NCBI GenBank assembly: GCA_900771345.1
Contig: CAAGNQ010000045.1
Span: 1-64,000, forward strand
Reading direction: 5' to 3'
Source of the DNA: Clostridia bacterium
GTDB taxonomy: Bacteria; Bacillota; Clostridia; Christensenellales; Borkfalkiaceae
DNA: 64,000 bases
The translations under genes were made by a program, and so were the position numbers. The notes below the pieces were generated by a model, which was given only the letters and a program-made list of their open reading frames with translations, was not told the DNA's origin and did no database searches. This document shows positions 17,691 through 26,668 of the stretch, in pieces (position 1 is the stretch's first letter; the number at the start of each line of letters is the position of its first letter).

Positions 17691-18092
17691 TTAGTAATCA
17701 TCTAAATCTATTTTTCCTCCTGATAATTGTGAAAAATCTATTCCGTCACAATCACTTTCCTTGCGAGGAGGACAAGGTGGTGGGCAAGGTGGTGGGCAGG
17801 GCGACGGACAAGGTGGTGGGCACCTTTTTGTATCCTTAATAGGTTTTTGGCATTCGTTTAGGTTGACCAAAATAACGTCTCCACCGATTTTGACTATACG
17901 ACTTTCATCAATATATATCAAAGTTCTATCAAAAATCCTAGTAATACAGTTTGTTTTTCGCCCAGGCACGTAAATTCCAACTATAACCCCTTTAGGAAAG
18001 GAAAATCTCATGTCTGAAATGCGCCCCAGGCACTTTCCGTCGGCAATATTTATAACGTCACGCTTTTTTAAATCATTATAAGTTAATTCCAT
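17691..18092 (-). CDS. YlmC/YmxH-family sporulation protein with Cys/Pro repeat tail
   Basis: A 133-residue protein. Residues 1–about 80 form a PRC-barrel-like domain of the YlmC/YmxH type (LKKRDVINIADGKCLGRISDMRF, GVIVGIYVPG). In spore formers this family is linked to sporulation. Residues 91–110 hold five four-residue units of the form C-P-x-P, with cysteines at 91, 95, 99, 103 and 107. An acidic tail follows. Repeated CPxP units are unusual for this family and suggest metal binding, cross-linking or a coat-like role; that is inference. No Shine–Dalgarno precedes the ATG. The G-rich repeat DNA encodes the tail and is not an independent element. Confidence 0.85.
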   Translation of the reverse strand: MELTYNDLKKRDVINIADGKCLGRISDMRFSFPKGVIVGIYVPGRKTNCITRIFDRTLIYIDESRIVKIGGDVILVNLNECQKPIKDTKRCPPPCPSPCPPPCPPPCPPRKESDCDGIDFSQLSGGKIDLDDY

Positions 18093-18098
18093 ACGTTA

Positions 18099-18126
18099 TA
18101 TATATGTTTAGAAGAAAAAGGATATT
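18099..18126 (-). promoter_or_regulatory. Possible sporulation-sigma promoter of the YmxH-like gene
   Basis: Minus strand AATATC (18121–18126), 14-base spacer, CATATATA (18099–18106), which resembles sigma-E/sigma-K promoters (ATA … CATAnnnT). The start site would fall at or next to the ATG, giving a leaderless message, in keeping with the absence of a Shine–Dalgarno. The AT-rich context makes chance similarity possible. Confidence 0.35.
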
Positions 18127-18130
18127 CAAT

Positions 18131-18163
18131 CAAAAATAAAAAGCAGAGTTATTATCTCTGCTT
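18131..18163 (-). terminator. Terminator of the polysaccharide operon
   Basis: AAGCAGAG (18156–18163 complement) pairs with CTCTGCTT (18141–18148 complement) across a short loop, followed by a U-rich run (complement of 18131–18140). It lies just after the last gene of the operon. Confidence 0.8.
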
Positions 18164-18183
18164 ATTTTATATGCTTTTTAATA

Positions 18184-19344
18184 TTATAGTCCTATGTCTT
18201 GCAAATATTTTTTTGTTTGTTCTGCTACTTCTGGCGAAATAGACTGATTATACTTTAGTTGGTTAAAAGTTCGCTTGGCGTGACCACAAAATATCAATTT
18301 AAACCATCTTCTAACTTGCATAAAAGGAGTTAACCATTTGTGCTTTTGCAAAACAGGGTAATGAAATTTGATAACCTCGTACGGAATGAAAATCTTGGAT
18401 AGGGCATACTTAAGTCGCCCACCACTTTTTTGCTGTTGAATGGCAATGCGATTTTGGCTGTTGCCATAAATTCCACCACGCAAAATATAGTCTTCCGTTT
18501 GTTTAGAAATTAAATCGTGTTCTTCGTTTTCAAACCATACCCTGCATAGTTTTTTAACTACTTGTGCAAATTTTAAAAGTTCCCCTTCTGTTAGAAGTTG
18601 ATTGCGCTTTTCTAGATTTGCCTCTTTAAGATTGTCTAAAATCCAAAGGTCGATAAAGGTTCTTATCCCACAGCCTCCGTCCTCAAAATGCTTTGCCATA
18701 TGCGCAATATGATAGAAATAGAAAAATTCGTCAGGCATTTGATATCTGTAATTATATCCCTTGCAAACGGACGCGTTATTCCAAACCCCTTTAAGCACTT
18801 TTGAGGCCTCTTTTGCTCTTCCGTCTTCAACGAGGCTATAATGCAATTCAACGTGAACGTTTGTTGGAGTAGCAAAAGAGAGGTCGTGCGAGCCCTTTAT
18901 GTGATATTTGTATGCGCATTTTTCAATCAAAAGAGATTTTGCTTTATCTAGGTCGCTTTCGGCGACTAAAATATCAATATCACAACTCGTCCTCATCCAC
19001 TCTTCAGGATAATGTTTTCTTATTATCGCGCCCTTTAGAGGAATATAAGGTATTTGCTCTTTTTCAAACACCTCGCAAATGCGATTGTATTCATATCTTA
19101 ATTTTTCATAAAGATAAATAGGCTTGAGAACAAATTTGTTTATATCATTATTATCTTTCTCTATAAGCCCATTCTGTTTTAAGCCTACGACCAAAAGATG
19201 CGAAACGTCGTGCTGGGCAGATAGTTTTAGCATGTTAGGGAGCATCTCTTTTGAATACTCTTTTAACTCTTGGCTATTTAGTTTTTTGCCATCAATCGCA
19301 GAGCGTATTATGGCAAAAAAAGCCTTTATATCACTTTGATTCAT
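18184..19344 (-). CDS. Nucleotidyltransferase-family protein (PF14907-like) ending the polysaccharide operon
   Basis: A 386-residue cytosolic protein. The region PLKGAIIRKHYPEEWMRTSCDIDILV (about 98–123) is the nucleotidyltransferase-fold signature, with the two acidic residues in DIDILV. The following His in THVELHYSL is typical of this group. Such proteins occur repeatedly in polysaccharide clusters and next to small-peptide clusters, but their substrates are not established. It is the 3'-most gene, 18 bases after CapG-like, with AAGGAG before the ATG. It could modify a sugar-phosphate group or act in regulation; neither can be read from sequence. Confidence 0.8.
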   Translation of the reverse strand: MNQSDIKAFFAIIRSAIDGKKLNSQELKEYSKEMLPNMLKLSAQHDVSHLLVVGLKQNGLIEKDNNDINKFVLKPIYLYEKLRYEYNRICEVFEKEQIPYIPLKGAIIRKHYPEEWMRTSCDIDILVAESDLDKAKSLLIEKCAYKYHIKGSHDLSFATPTNVHVELHYSLVEDGRAKEASKVLKGVWNNASVCKGYNYRYQMPDEFFYFYHIAHMAKHFEDGGCGIRTFIDLWILDNLKEANLEKRNQLLTEGELLKFAQVVKKLCRVWFENEEHDLISKQTEDYILRGGIYGNSQNRIAIQQQKSGGRLKYALSKIFIPYEVIKFHYPVLQKHKWLTPFMQVRRWFKLIFCGHAKRTFNQLKYNQSISPEVAEQTKKYLQDIGL

Positions 19345-19362
19345 GGCGTTTCTCCTTAATAA

Positions 19363-20553
19363 TTATTTTTTTCTCCAAACCATTTTATTAACTACGTTAG
19401 TATAAGACTGAATAATTTTAACCACCTTTGTTGAAACGTTTTCCTCCACGTAATCAGGTACGGGGATTCCGTTATCTCCACAACTATTCATTTCTACTGC
19501 CGTCGTTACTGCTTGAAGTAAACTCTTCTCGTCAATACCTGCTAATATAAAGCAAGCCTTATCAAGCGCTTCCGGTCGCTCGGTTGAAGTCCTTATGCAC
19601 ACGGCAGAAAAAGGATTGCCTACGCTTGTGAAAAAACTACTTTCTTCAGGAAGAGTTCCACTATCCGATATTACTGCAAATGCGTTCATTTGCAAATTGT
19701 TGTAATCGTGGAATCCCAAAGGCTCGTGCATAATAACCCTCTTATCTAGTTCAAATCCCGTCTGCTCTAGCCTTTTTCTTGAGCGTGGGTGGCAACTGTA
19801 TAGAATAGGCATATCGTACTTTTGAGCAATCTTATTTATCGCTGTGAAAAGTGATAAGAAGTTCTCTTCAGTATCAATATTTTCCTCTCTGTGTGCCGAT
19901 AAAAGTATATACTTTTTCTTTTTTAATTTTAATCTCGTTAATATATCGCTCTTTTTAATATCTGCTAAATTCTTGCTTAAAACCTCTGCCATAGGACTTC
20001 CCGTAACGTATGTGCGCTCTTTTGGAAGCCCACACTCTGCTAAATATCTTCTAGCGTGTTCCGAGTACGCCATATTAACGTCAGATATTATATCTACTAT
20101 CCTTCTATTAGTTTCTTCTGGCAAGCATTCGTCCTTGCATCTGTTTCCTGCTTCCATATGGAATATAGGGATATGCAATCTTTTAGCGCTGATTGCTGAT
20201 AGGCAAGAATTGGTGTCGCCTAAAACTAAAAGTGCGTCAGGCTTAATCGCGCTCATTAGTTTATACGAACAGTTAATAATATTACCTACCGTCGCACCTA
20301 AATCATCTCCCACAGCATCCATATATACTTCTGGTGCTTCAAGGCGTAAATCCTTAAAGAACACGCCGTTTAGATTATAATCATAATTCTGCCCGGTATG
20401 CGCTAAAATGCAGTCAAAATATTTTCTGCATTTATTGATTACCTCGGCAAGACGGATAATTTCTGGGCGCGTCCCCACGATTATTAAAAGTTTTAATTTG
20501 CCGTTGTCTTTAAATTTTATATCGCTATAATCTAATTTTATTTTAGTTTCCAT
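19363..20553 (-). CDS. capG: UDP-N-acetyl-L-fucosamine synthase (CapG/FnlC-type 2-epimerase)
   Basis: A 396-residue member of the non-hydrolysing UDP-GlcNAc 2-epimerase family (WecB-like). Motifs: VGTRPEIIRL (about 26–35), LVLGDTNSCL, HMEAGNRCKDECLPEETNRRIVD, LSAHREENID and SDSGTLPEES. It directly follows CapF- and CapE-like genes, the order of the known UDP-L-FucNAc pathway. There CapG epimerises the C2 of the L-talo intermediate to UDP-L-FucNAc. The longer insertion around RCKDECLP is shared with CapG rather than WecB proteins. Start and capF stop share a base (TAATG), so the two are coupled. Confidence 0.88.
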   Translation of the reverse strand: METKIKLDYSDIKFKDNGKLKLLIIVGTRPEIIRLAEVINKCRKYFDCILAHTGQNYDYNLNGVFFKDLRLEAPEVYMDAVGDDLGATVGNIINCSYKLMSAIKPDALLVLGDTNSCLSAISAKRLHIPIFHMEAGNRCKDECLPEETNRRIVDIISDVNMAYSEHARRYLAECGLPKERTYVTGSPMAEVLSKNLADIKKSDILTRLKLKKKKYILLSAHREENIDTEENFLSLFTAINKIAQKYDMPILYSCHPRSRKRLEQTGFELDKRVIMHEPLGFHDYNNLQMNAFAVISDSGTLPEESSFFTSVGNPFSAVCIRTSTERPEALDKACFILAGIDEKSLLQAVTTAVEMNSCGDNGIPVPDYVEENVSTKVVKIIQSYTNVVNKMVWRKK

Positions 20554-21752
20554 TATTCTACCACCTCAAAAAAAGTATCAGGTTTATCTCTATCAAACTG
20601 TTCGTTTGCCCACATTACTGTTACTAAGTTTTCAGTTTGAGATAAATTAATAATATTATGAGTATATCCAGGGAGCATATGGACTGCCTTTATATTTTCC
20701 CCACTAACTTCAAAATTCAAAACCTCGTCAGTGCCGATTTTTCTCTGTTGAATAAGCCCCTTCCCACTAACGACTATAAAAAATTCCCATTTTGTGTGAT
20801 GCCAGTGCTGACCTTTGGTTATGCCTGGTTTTGATACGTTTACGCTAATTTGCCCACAATTTTTTGTTTTTAACAGTTCGGTAAAACTTCCCCTATCGTC
20901 CTCGTTCATCTTTAAATCAAACGCCACCTTTTCTTTTGGCAGATATGATAGATATGTAGAGTAGAGTTTCTTCTCAAAACTATTAAATGGAATTTCCGGC
21001 ATAACTAGTGTTTTTGGTTGTTCAGAAAAAGCATAAAGCAGGTCGACTATTTTTCCTAGCGTCACCTTGTGCGAAGTAGGTACGGCGCAATACTTTCCAT
21101 CATCACACAAAACGGTCTCAATGCCATTAAACTTACAATGATGCTCTTTGCCCTCTAGCGCAAGTATCATTTCTTCAACTAAATCGTCGATATAAAGCAG
21201 TTCTAATAAAACGCTTCTGTCGTTCACCTGAATAGGCAAATCGTTAGCAATATTATTGCAAAATGTGGCTACAGCCGAATTGTAATTAGGTCTGCACCAC
21301 TTTCCAAAAAGGTTAGGAAAACGATAAACTAAAACCTTTGCGCCCGTTTGTTTTGCATAATCAAAAATTAGTTCTTCGCCTGCTTTTTTGCTCCTGCCAT
21401 ACTCGCCGTCGTATCTTCCGATACAAGTTGCTTGTATTGAAGAGGAAATCATAACGGGACAGGTGTTATTATGCTTTTTAAGATTATCTAATAAAAGACT
21501 TGCAAACCCAAAATTCCCCTGCATAAATTCTTCTTGGTTTTGAGGGCGATTTACCCCTGCAAGATTGAACACGAAATCGGCTTTTTCGCAGTATTTATCA
21601 AGTTCACTAGCCGAAGAGTCGATATCGTATTCGAAAACGCTGTCTATCACAAGGTTTGGGTGAGTTTTATCTTTCCCATCCTTAATATTATTTAGTGCAA
21701 GGCAAAGATTTTTTCCCACAAACCCTTTTGCACCGGTAACTAGAATTTTCAT
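20553..21752 (-). CDS. capF: UDP-2-acetamido-2,6-dideoxy-hexulose reductase (CapF/FnlB-type, cupin-fused)
   Basis: A 399-residue two-domain enzyme. Residues 1–about 280 are a short-chain dehydrogenase-like domain (VTGAKGFVGKNL at 5–16, YGRSKKAGEEL with the YxxxK-like pair). Residues about 290–399 form a cupin with the metal ligands in GQHWHHTKWEFFIVV and the later MLPGYTHNI. This fusion is diagnostic of CapF. It reduces the 4-keto intermediate made by CapE on the way to UDP-L-FucNAc; the cupin domain is reported to carry an epimerase function. Position between capE and capG supports the call. Confidence 0.92.
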   Translation of the reverse strand: MKILVTGAKGFVGKNLCLALNNIKDGKDKTHPNLVIDSVFEYDIDSSASELDKYCEKADFVFNLAGVNRPQNQEEFMQGNFGFASLLLDNLKKHNNTCPVMISSSIQATCIGRYDGEYGRSKKAGEELIFDYAKQTGAKVLVYRFPNLFGKWCRPNYNSAVATFCNNIANDLPIQVNDRSVLLELLYIDDLVEEMILALEGKEHHCKFNGIETVLCDDGKYCAVPTSHKVTLGKIVDLLYAFSEQPKTLVMPEIPFNSFEKKLYSTYLSYLPKEKVAFDLKMNEDDRGSFTELLKTKNCGQISVNVSKPGITKGQHWHHTKWEFFIVVSGKGLIQQRKIGTDEVLNFEVSGENIKAVHMLPGYTHNIINLSQTENLVTVMWANEQFDRDKPDTFFEVVE

Positions 21753-21759
21753 ACTTTCC

Positions 21760-22797
21760 CTATTTCCCTAATTGTTCTTGAATATATTGAAGTGATGCAA
21801 TTTTCTCTTTGGTTTGTTCAACGCCCAAAAGTTCTGTGTTGCTAGAATTAAATTCTGTTAAAGGATTGCGCTCAACGTCCCCGTTGCTAATAAATTTATC
21901 GTAGTTTAGCCCACGCTTATCGCAAGGAACACGATAAAAGTTACCTAAATCGATTGCGTTTGCGCATTCCTCGTTTGTGAGTAGCGTTTCATACATCTTT
22001 TCGCCGTGACGAATTCCGATAACTTTCATATTGTTTTTATCACCACCGAACAGTTCACATACTGCCTCTGCTTGCGTTTGAATTGTGCATGCAGGCGCTT
22101 TCTGAACGAGAATATCCCCACTTTGTCCGTGCTCAAATGCAAACAATACGAGGTCAACAGCCTCTTCTAAAGACATTATAAATCTCGTCATCTTTGGGTC
22201 GGTAATAGTAATAGGCTTTCCAGCTTTAATTTGCTCTATCCACAGTGGAATAACCGAGCCACGAGAACACATTACGTTGCCGTAACGAGTACAGCAAATC
22301 TTGGTCTTTTCAGGCGAAACAGTGCGTGATTTAGCAACGATAACCTTTTCCATCATTGCCTTGCTAGTTCCCATTGCGTTTACTGGATACGCCGCCTTGT
22401 CGGTTGAAAGACAAACGATATTTTTTACCCCTGCTTCTATTGCTGCAGTTAAAACGTTTTCCGTTCCTAAAACGTTGGTTTTTACTGCTTCGATAGGGAA
22501 AAATTCACAGGACGGAACTTGCTTAAGCGCTGCCGCGTGGAATATGTAATCTACACCGTACATTGCGTTTTTTATGCTAGCGATATCCCTAACGTCGCCT
22601 ATATAAAATTTAATCTTATCGGCAAACTCTGGAAATCTTGATTGATAATCGTGGCGCATATCGTCTTGCTTTTTCTCGTCACGAGAAAAAATTCTAATCT
22701 CCCCAATATCCGTTTTCAAAAATTTGTCAAGAACAGCGTTACCAAAACTTCCCGTTCCCCCCGTAATTAACAACGTTTTGTTCGTAAATAAACCCAT
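21760..22797 (-). CDS. capE: UDP-GlcNAc 4,6-dehydratase / 5-epimerase (CapE/FnlA-type)
   Basis: A 345-residue cytosolic SDR enzyme. NAD motif TGGTGSFG at 13–20, and the active site as MGTSKAMMEK. The MxxxK replaces YxxxK, which is a known hallmark of the CapE/WbjB group. It converts UDP-GlcNAc to a 4-keto-6-deoxy-L-arabino sugar, the first step to UDP-L-FucNAc. GGAGG precedes the ATG. It follows the WecB-like gene by two bases. Confidence 0.92.
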   Translation of the reverse strand: MGLFTNKTLLITGGTGSFGNAVLDKFLKTDIGEIRIFSRDEKKQDDMRHDYQSRFPEFADKIKFYIGDVRDIASIKNAMYGVDYIFHAAALKQVPSCEFFPIEAVKTNVLGTENVLTAAIEAGVKNIVCLSTDKAAYPVNAMGTSKAMMEKVIVAKSRTVSPEKTKICCTRYGNVMCSRGSVIPLWIEQIKAGKPITITDPKMTRFIMSLEEAVDLVLFAFEHGQSGDILVQKAPACTIQTQAEAVCELFGGDKNNMKVIGIRHGEKMYETLLTNEECANAIDLGNFYRVPCDKRGLNYDKFISNGDVERNPLTEFNSSNTELLGVEQTKEKIASLQYIQEQLGK

Positions 22798-22799
22798 TT

Positions 22800-23894
22800 T
22801 TATTTTTCCTCCAAAATATCAGCGATTCGTTTGCAAGCAAAACCGTCTCCATAAGGGTTGCTCGCTTTCGACATAGCATCGTATTCATATTTATTTTCTA
22901 GTAACAACTTAAAATTTTCATAAATTATCTGCTCGTCCGTTCCAACGAGTTTTAGCGTTCCTGCCTTAACCCCTTCGGGGCGCTCGGTAGTATCACGCAT
23001 GACAAGTACCGGTTTTCCAAGAGAAGGCGCTTCTTCCTGAATTCCACCACTATCGGTTAGAATCATAAAACTACGGGCAAGAAAGTTGTGAAAATCCAAA
23101 ACTTCAAGAGGCTCGATTAAACGTATTCTATCACACCCGTTAAGTTCTTTTTCGGCTACTTGGCGAACGATGGGATTCATATGGATAGGATAAATTGCCT
23201 TAACGTCAGAATGCTCGTCTATAACTCTACGTATAGCCCTAAACATATTGTGCATAGGCTGACCTAAATTTTCTCGTCGGTGAGCAGTTATCATAATAAG
23301 ACGGCTATCTCTCGCCCACTCTAGTTCAGGGTGAGAATAATCCTCGCATACGGTTGTTTTAAGAGCGTCAATGGCCGTATTCCCCGTTACGTATATACTG
23401 CTTTCGTCCTTTCCTTCTCTTATCAAGTTTTGTTTGGAAAGTTCGGTAGGTGCAAAGTTGTATTTTGCAATAATTGATACGGCTTGACGATTAAATTCCT
23501 CTGGATAAGGACTATAAACGTTATAAGTACGAAGCCCTGCTTCCACGTGACCTATAGCAATTTGCTTATAAAAGCAGGCTAGAGCAGTCACAAAAGTGGT
23601 TGAAGTATCACCGTGAACGAGAACAACGTCAGGCTTTACTTCGTCCAGAACGTCTCCCATTTTGCCAAGTATGTTTGTTGTTATATCAAACAAGGTCTGC
23701 CCTGCTTTCATAATAGAAAGGTCGTAGTCTGGAACAACGTTAAAGGTGTCCAGCACCATATCGAGCATCTGACGGTGCTGACCTGTAACACAAACTACAG
23801 TTTTAATATTCTCTCTCGTTTTAAGTTCATTGACGAGAGGGCACATTTTTATTGCTTCGGGTCGAGTCCCGAACACAAGCATTACCGTTTTCAT
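22800..23894 (-). CDS. wecB: UDP-N-acetylglucosamine 2-epimerase (non-hydrolysing)
   Basis: Makes UDP-ManNAc from UDP-GlcNAc. The ATG at 23894 (AAAGGA eight bases upstream) gives 364 residues; the longer frame to 23963 overlaps the previous gene. Motifs include FGTRPEAIKM, VHGDTSTTF, GHVEAGLRT, PEEFNRQ, ITAHRRENLG, LTDSGGIQEEAPSLGKPVLV and the UDP-contacting TERPEG. It stands next to the UDP-ManNAc dehydrogenase gene, which uses its product. It is clearly distinct from the CapG-like paralogue 2.2 kb downstream in the operon. Confidence 0.95.
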   Translation of the reverse strand: MKTVMLVFGTRPEAIKMCPLVNELKTRENIKTVVCVTGQHRQMLDMVLDTFNVVPDYDLSIMKAGQTLFDITTNILGKMGDVLDEVKPDVVLVHGDTSTTFVTALACFYKQIAIGHVEAGLRTYNVYSPYPEEFNRQAVSIIAKYNFAPTELSKQNLIREGKDESSIYVTGNTAIDALKTTVCEDYSHPELEWARDSRLIMITAHRRENLGQPMHNMFRAIRRVIDEHSDVKAIYPIHMNPIVRQVAEKELNGCDRIRLIEPLEVLDFHNFLARSFMILTDSGGIQEEAPSLGKPVLVMRDTTERPEGVKAGTLKLVGTDEQIIYENFKLLLENKYEYDAMSKASNPYGDGFACKRIADILEEK

Positions 23895-23910
23895 TTTATA
23901 TTTCCTTTTA

Positions 23911-25131
23911 TTACAGTCTGTACGTGCCGGGAAGATTACAGCATTTACGGGTATCAAATACAATTTTCCCTTTAAGTTTATCCATATTTTCTTTAATATG
24001 GTTATGGTTTACCATAATAACAACAAGGTCGGTATCTTCGAGAAACTTCTCAAAGTCGTGATACTGGTTTGGCACGATATCCTTTTCAAAATAAGGGTCG
24101 TAAGACTTAATAGGGCTAGCTAGATGCCTTTGTTGACTTTCTAGAAGTTGAATGGTTGGGGATTCACGAGGGTCGTCCACGTTTTCTTTATAAGAAAGCC
24201 CATATAAACCTACTCTTGATAAATCAGTTATATTGTTTTCTTTCATAATCTCGTAAATACGGTTTAAAACAAAATCGGGCATACCGTCGTTTGTTTTCAT
24301 AGACTCGTCTATAACCTTTGCAAGACTAGGATAATCGCCAACTAAAAACCAAGGGTCAACCGATATGCAATGCCCACCAACGCCAGGTCCTGGCTGAAGA
24401 ATATTTACGCGTGGATGCATATTGCATATTCTTATAATCTCATAAACGTCCATATTGTCGTGACGGCAAATTTTTGCAAGTTCATTAGCAAAAGCGATAT
24501 TTACTGCACGGAAGGTGTTCTCAACCACCTTTGTCATTTCAGCCGTACGAATATCGGTTACGACTATCTGGCCTTGACAGAATGAAGAATAAAGTTTTTT
24601 TATCTTCTCTCCAACATCTTTGTCATCAGCCCCGATGGTACGATTATTGTGCAAAAGTTCATACACCATATTGCCTGGAATAATTCTTTCGGGAGCGTGA
24701 ACTAGATTAATGTCCTTGCCTATTTCAAACCCGTTTTGCTCGATAACAGGACGCACGAACTTATCAATCGTGCCGGGCGACACGGTCGACTCGATAACGA
24801 CGGTTGCTCCCTTAGGGCAGACTTCCATTATCTTCTTTACGGCAGAAACTACGTAGCAAGCGTCAACCTTTTTGGTAAATTTATCGTATGGAGTGGGTAC
24901 AGAAACGATATATGTATTTGTAACCTGGTACTCCGTAGTAAATTTTATACCCTTGCTTACTGCATCAGCAAAAAGTTCATCAAGTCCATCTTCCTTAAAC
25001 GTAGTTCTTCCTGCATTAAGCGTTTCTACAAGTTGTTTGTTGTAGTCTGTTCCAATAACTTCCACTCCGTGTGATGCTAGCATTAGTGCTGTTGGAAGCC
25101 CTATGTAGCCTAGTCCAATTACGTTAATCAT
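23911..25131 (-). CDS. wecC: UDP-N-acetyl-D-mannosamine dehydrogenase
   Basis: A 406-residue member of the UDP-glucose/UDP-ManNAc dehydrogenase family, oxidising the C6 of UDP-ManNAc twice with NAD to give UDP-ManNAcA. The N-terminal NAD motif is GLGYIGLPTA (5–14). The catalytic Cys is in GVGGHCISVDPWFL (about 250–263), and the C-terminal UDP-binding part is YGLSYKENVDDPRESP. The WecC/CapL assignment over UDP-glucose dehydrogenase rests on the adjacent wecB and on ERIIPGNMVYELLHNNRTIG. It overlaps the end of wzx by eight bases. Confidence 0.9.
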   Translation of the reverse strand: MINVIGLGYIGLPTALMLASHGVEVIGTDYNKQLVETLNAGRTTFKEDGLDELFADAVSKGIKFTTEYQVTNTYIVSVPTPYDKFTKKVDACYVVSAVKKIMEVCPKGATVVIESTVSPGTIDKFVRPVIEQNGFEIGKDINLVHAPERIIPGNMVYELLHNNRTIGADDKDVGEKIKKLYSSFCQGQIVVTDIRTAEMTKVVENTFRAVNIAFANELAKICRHDNMDVYEIIRICNMHPRVNILQPGPGVGGHCISVDPWFLVGDYPSLAKVIDESMKTNDGMPDFVLNRIYEIMKENNITDLSRVGLYGLSYKENVDDPRESPTIQLLESQQRHLASPIKSYDPYFEKDIVPNQYHDFEKFLEDTDLVVIMVNHNHIKENMDKLKGKIVFDTRKCCNLPGTYRL

Positions 25132-26668
25132 TTTGTTCCATCCTTGTTTTTGTTCTGTTTAATATATTTATAACTACATTTTTTTCTTTTTCATTAAATC
25201 CGAATAGCATAAGAGTTATCGCATATACGGCAACAAAGCTTACAAAACCGATGATAAACTTCAAAAAAGCATCCTTTACAAGCAAGGTCGTTCCCCAACA
25301 CGCAAGCGCGCTTATCACGATACTCAGCCAAATACCTTTGAATATTCCGCCGTACAGCTTGAGCATATGGATACCGAGCTTTTTTCGGTAATATATGCAC
25401 ATCACGATAACACTTCCAAAAAGGAAGCTAAGTGCCGTACCTATCGCAGGTGCGAAATAACCTATGCGTTTGGTAAATAACAAAGTAATAACAAGATTCA
25501 TTACGGTTGAAGCTGTTATAACAACTGTTCTAAAACCGATCATATTTTTTGCTCTCAAGATAGATAGACAAACGTTGATACAAAGCTCTAAGAGAGCTGG
25601 TCCAAGCAAAATAAGCACTAACGTATAAACGTTATCATATCCGTCACCGAGCCAAATTTGAATAAACGGCTTACCCAAAGCAATAAATCCTGCCAATACC
25701 GCCCCAAGCGTAATAAACTGTATTCTTCCGACTTGTACGGCAAGCGACATTGTTTTCGTATATTTTTCATCATCATTTTTTAGAGTATTTGTAACCGTAG
25801 GTAACATAACCCCCGAAATTGCCGTTGACATTTGCTCGTACATACTCAATATCAAAGCCGCCATTGAATACACCGTTACAGCTGATGCACTAAGAATAGC
25901 TCCAATTGCTACATTTGAAAAATTCAAGTTCACTTGATTAACAATTGATGTCAAAAACATAAGCATCGTATATTTAAACGATTCACAAAATACTTTCTTA
26001 TCCCAATGTGTATATTTGATCTTGACTTTCAAAACACGCAACATATACATGAGTTCCACAAATACAAACAAAACGGTTACTATAAGATCAATAAGTACGA
26101 GAGTCATTGCGTTCTTGTATATTCCAAGCAAAACTATGACAGCCAATATCCTTACAAACAACCGGATAACCTTTATTCCGTTTGCAAATGTAAACCTATT
26201 GTATCCCGAAATAATACCGTTAAGAAGATTTTCGAAAATGTGCGCGATCATACCCATCGCAAGAATTACATACAATTTTTTTGCTTCAGCAAGTTCAGAA
26301 ACAGTCAATCCGTTAGAATATATCTCATCAAGAAACATATACAGAGTTGATGTAACTATGCCTACTACGGCACAAATAACACCTGTTTGTATAAGTCCCA
26401 TCGATATAAAATTAGATATTTTTTCTTCTTCCTTATCTGCCCGGTATTTTGCTATGTATCTCATCATCGTAGAGCCAAGACCTAAGTCAAGTACCATAAG
26501 CGAGGATGTAAAAGCAGATATCGTTTTATATACACCGTAGGAGGCTTCTCCTATCTGACCCAAAATATATGGTGTCAGAAAAAGCCCGTAAGTAGCATTT
26601 AAAAAGATCAATACATAGGACAAAATCGCCCCCCACTTAACCTCATTTTTTGCCATTTTGATTACCAA
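25124..26668 (-). CDS. wzx: Oligosaccharide-unit flippase (Wzx, MATE/MOP superfamily)
   Basis: A 514-residue membrane protein with about 12–14 hydrophobic segments and the family opening ILSYVLIFLNATYGLFLTPYILGQIGEASYGVYKTI. It flips undecaprenyl-linked repeat units to the outer face of the membrane. The chosen start is TTG at 26668: GGGAGG (26675–26680) sits six bases upstream, while the ATG at 26656 would have it 18 bases away. The gene differs from its neighbours in base usage. It contains five GATC and at least nine AGCT sites, tetramers that are nearly absent or scarce elsewhere in the window. This points to recent acquisition. Confidence 0.9.
   Translation of the reverse strand: MVIKMAKNEVKWGAILSYVLIFLNATYGLFLTPYILGQIGEASYGVYKTISAFTSSLMVLDLGLGSTMMRYIAKYRADKEEEKISNFISMGLIQTGVICAVVGIVTSTLYMFLDEIYSNGLTVSELAEAKKLYVILAMGMIAHIFENLLNGIISGYNRFTFANGIKVIRLFVRILAVIVLLGIYKNAMTLVLIDLIVTVLFVFVELMYMLRVLKVKIKYTHWDKKVFCESFKYTMLMFLTSIVNQVNLNFSNVAIGAILSASAVTVYSMAALILSMYEQMSTAISGVMLPTVTNTLKNDDEKYTKTMSLAVQVGRIQFITLGAVLAGFIALGKPFIQIWLGDGYDNVYTLVLILLGPALLELCINVCLSILRAKNMIGFRTVVITASTVMNLVITLLFTKRIGYFAPAIGTALSFLFGSVIVMCIYYRKKLGIHMLKLYGGIFKGIWLSIVISALACWGTTLLVKDAFLKFIIGFVSFVAVYAITLMLFGFNEKEKNVVINILNRTKTRMEQND

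Noticed and set aside
17761..17973. Plus-strand frame with Gly/Gln repeats and apparent tandem DNA repeats
   Set aside because: It is the complement of the CPxP-repeat coding region; the repeat is explained by the protein tail, and spacing is too short for a CRISPR array.
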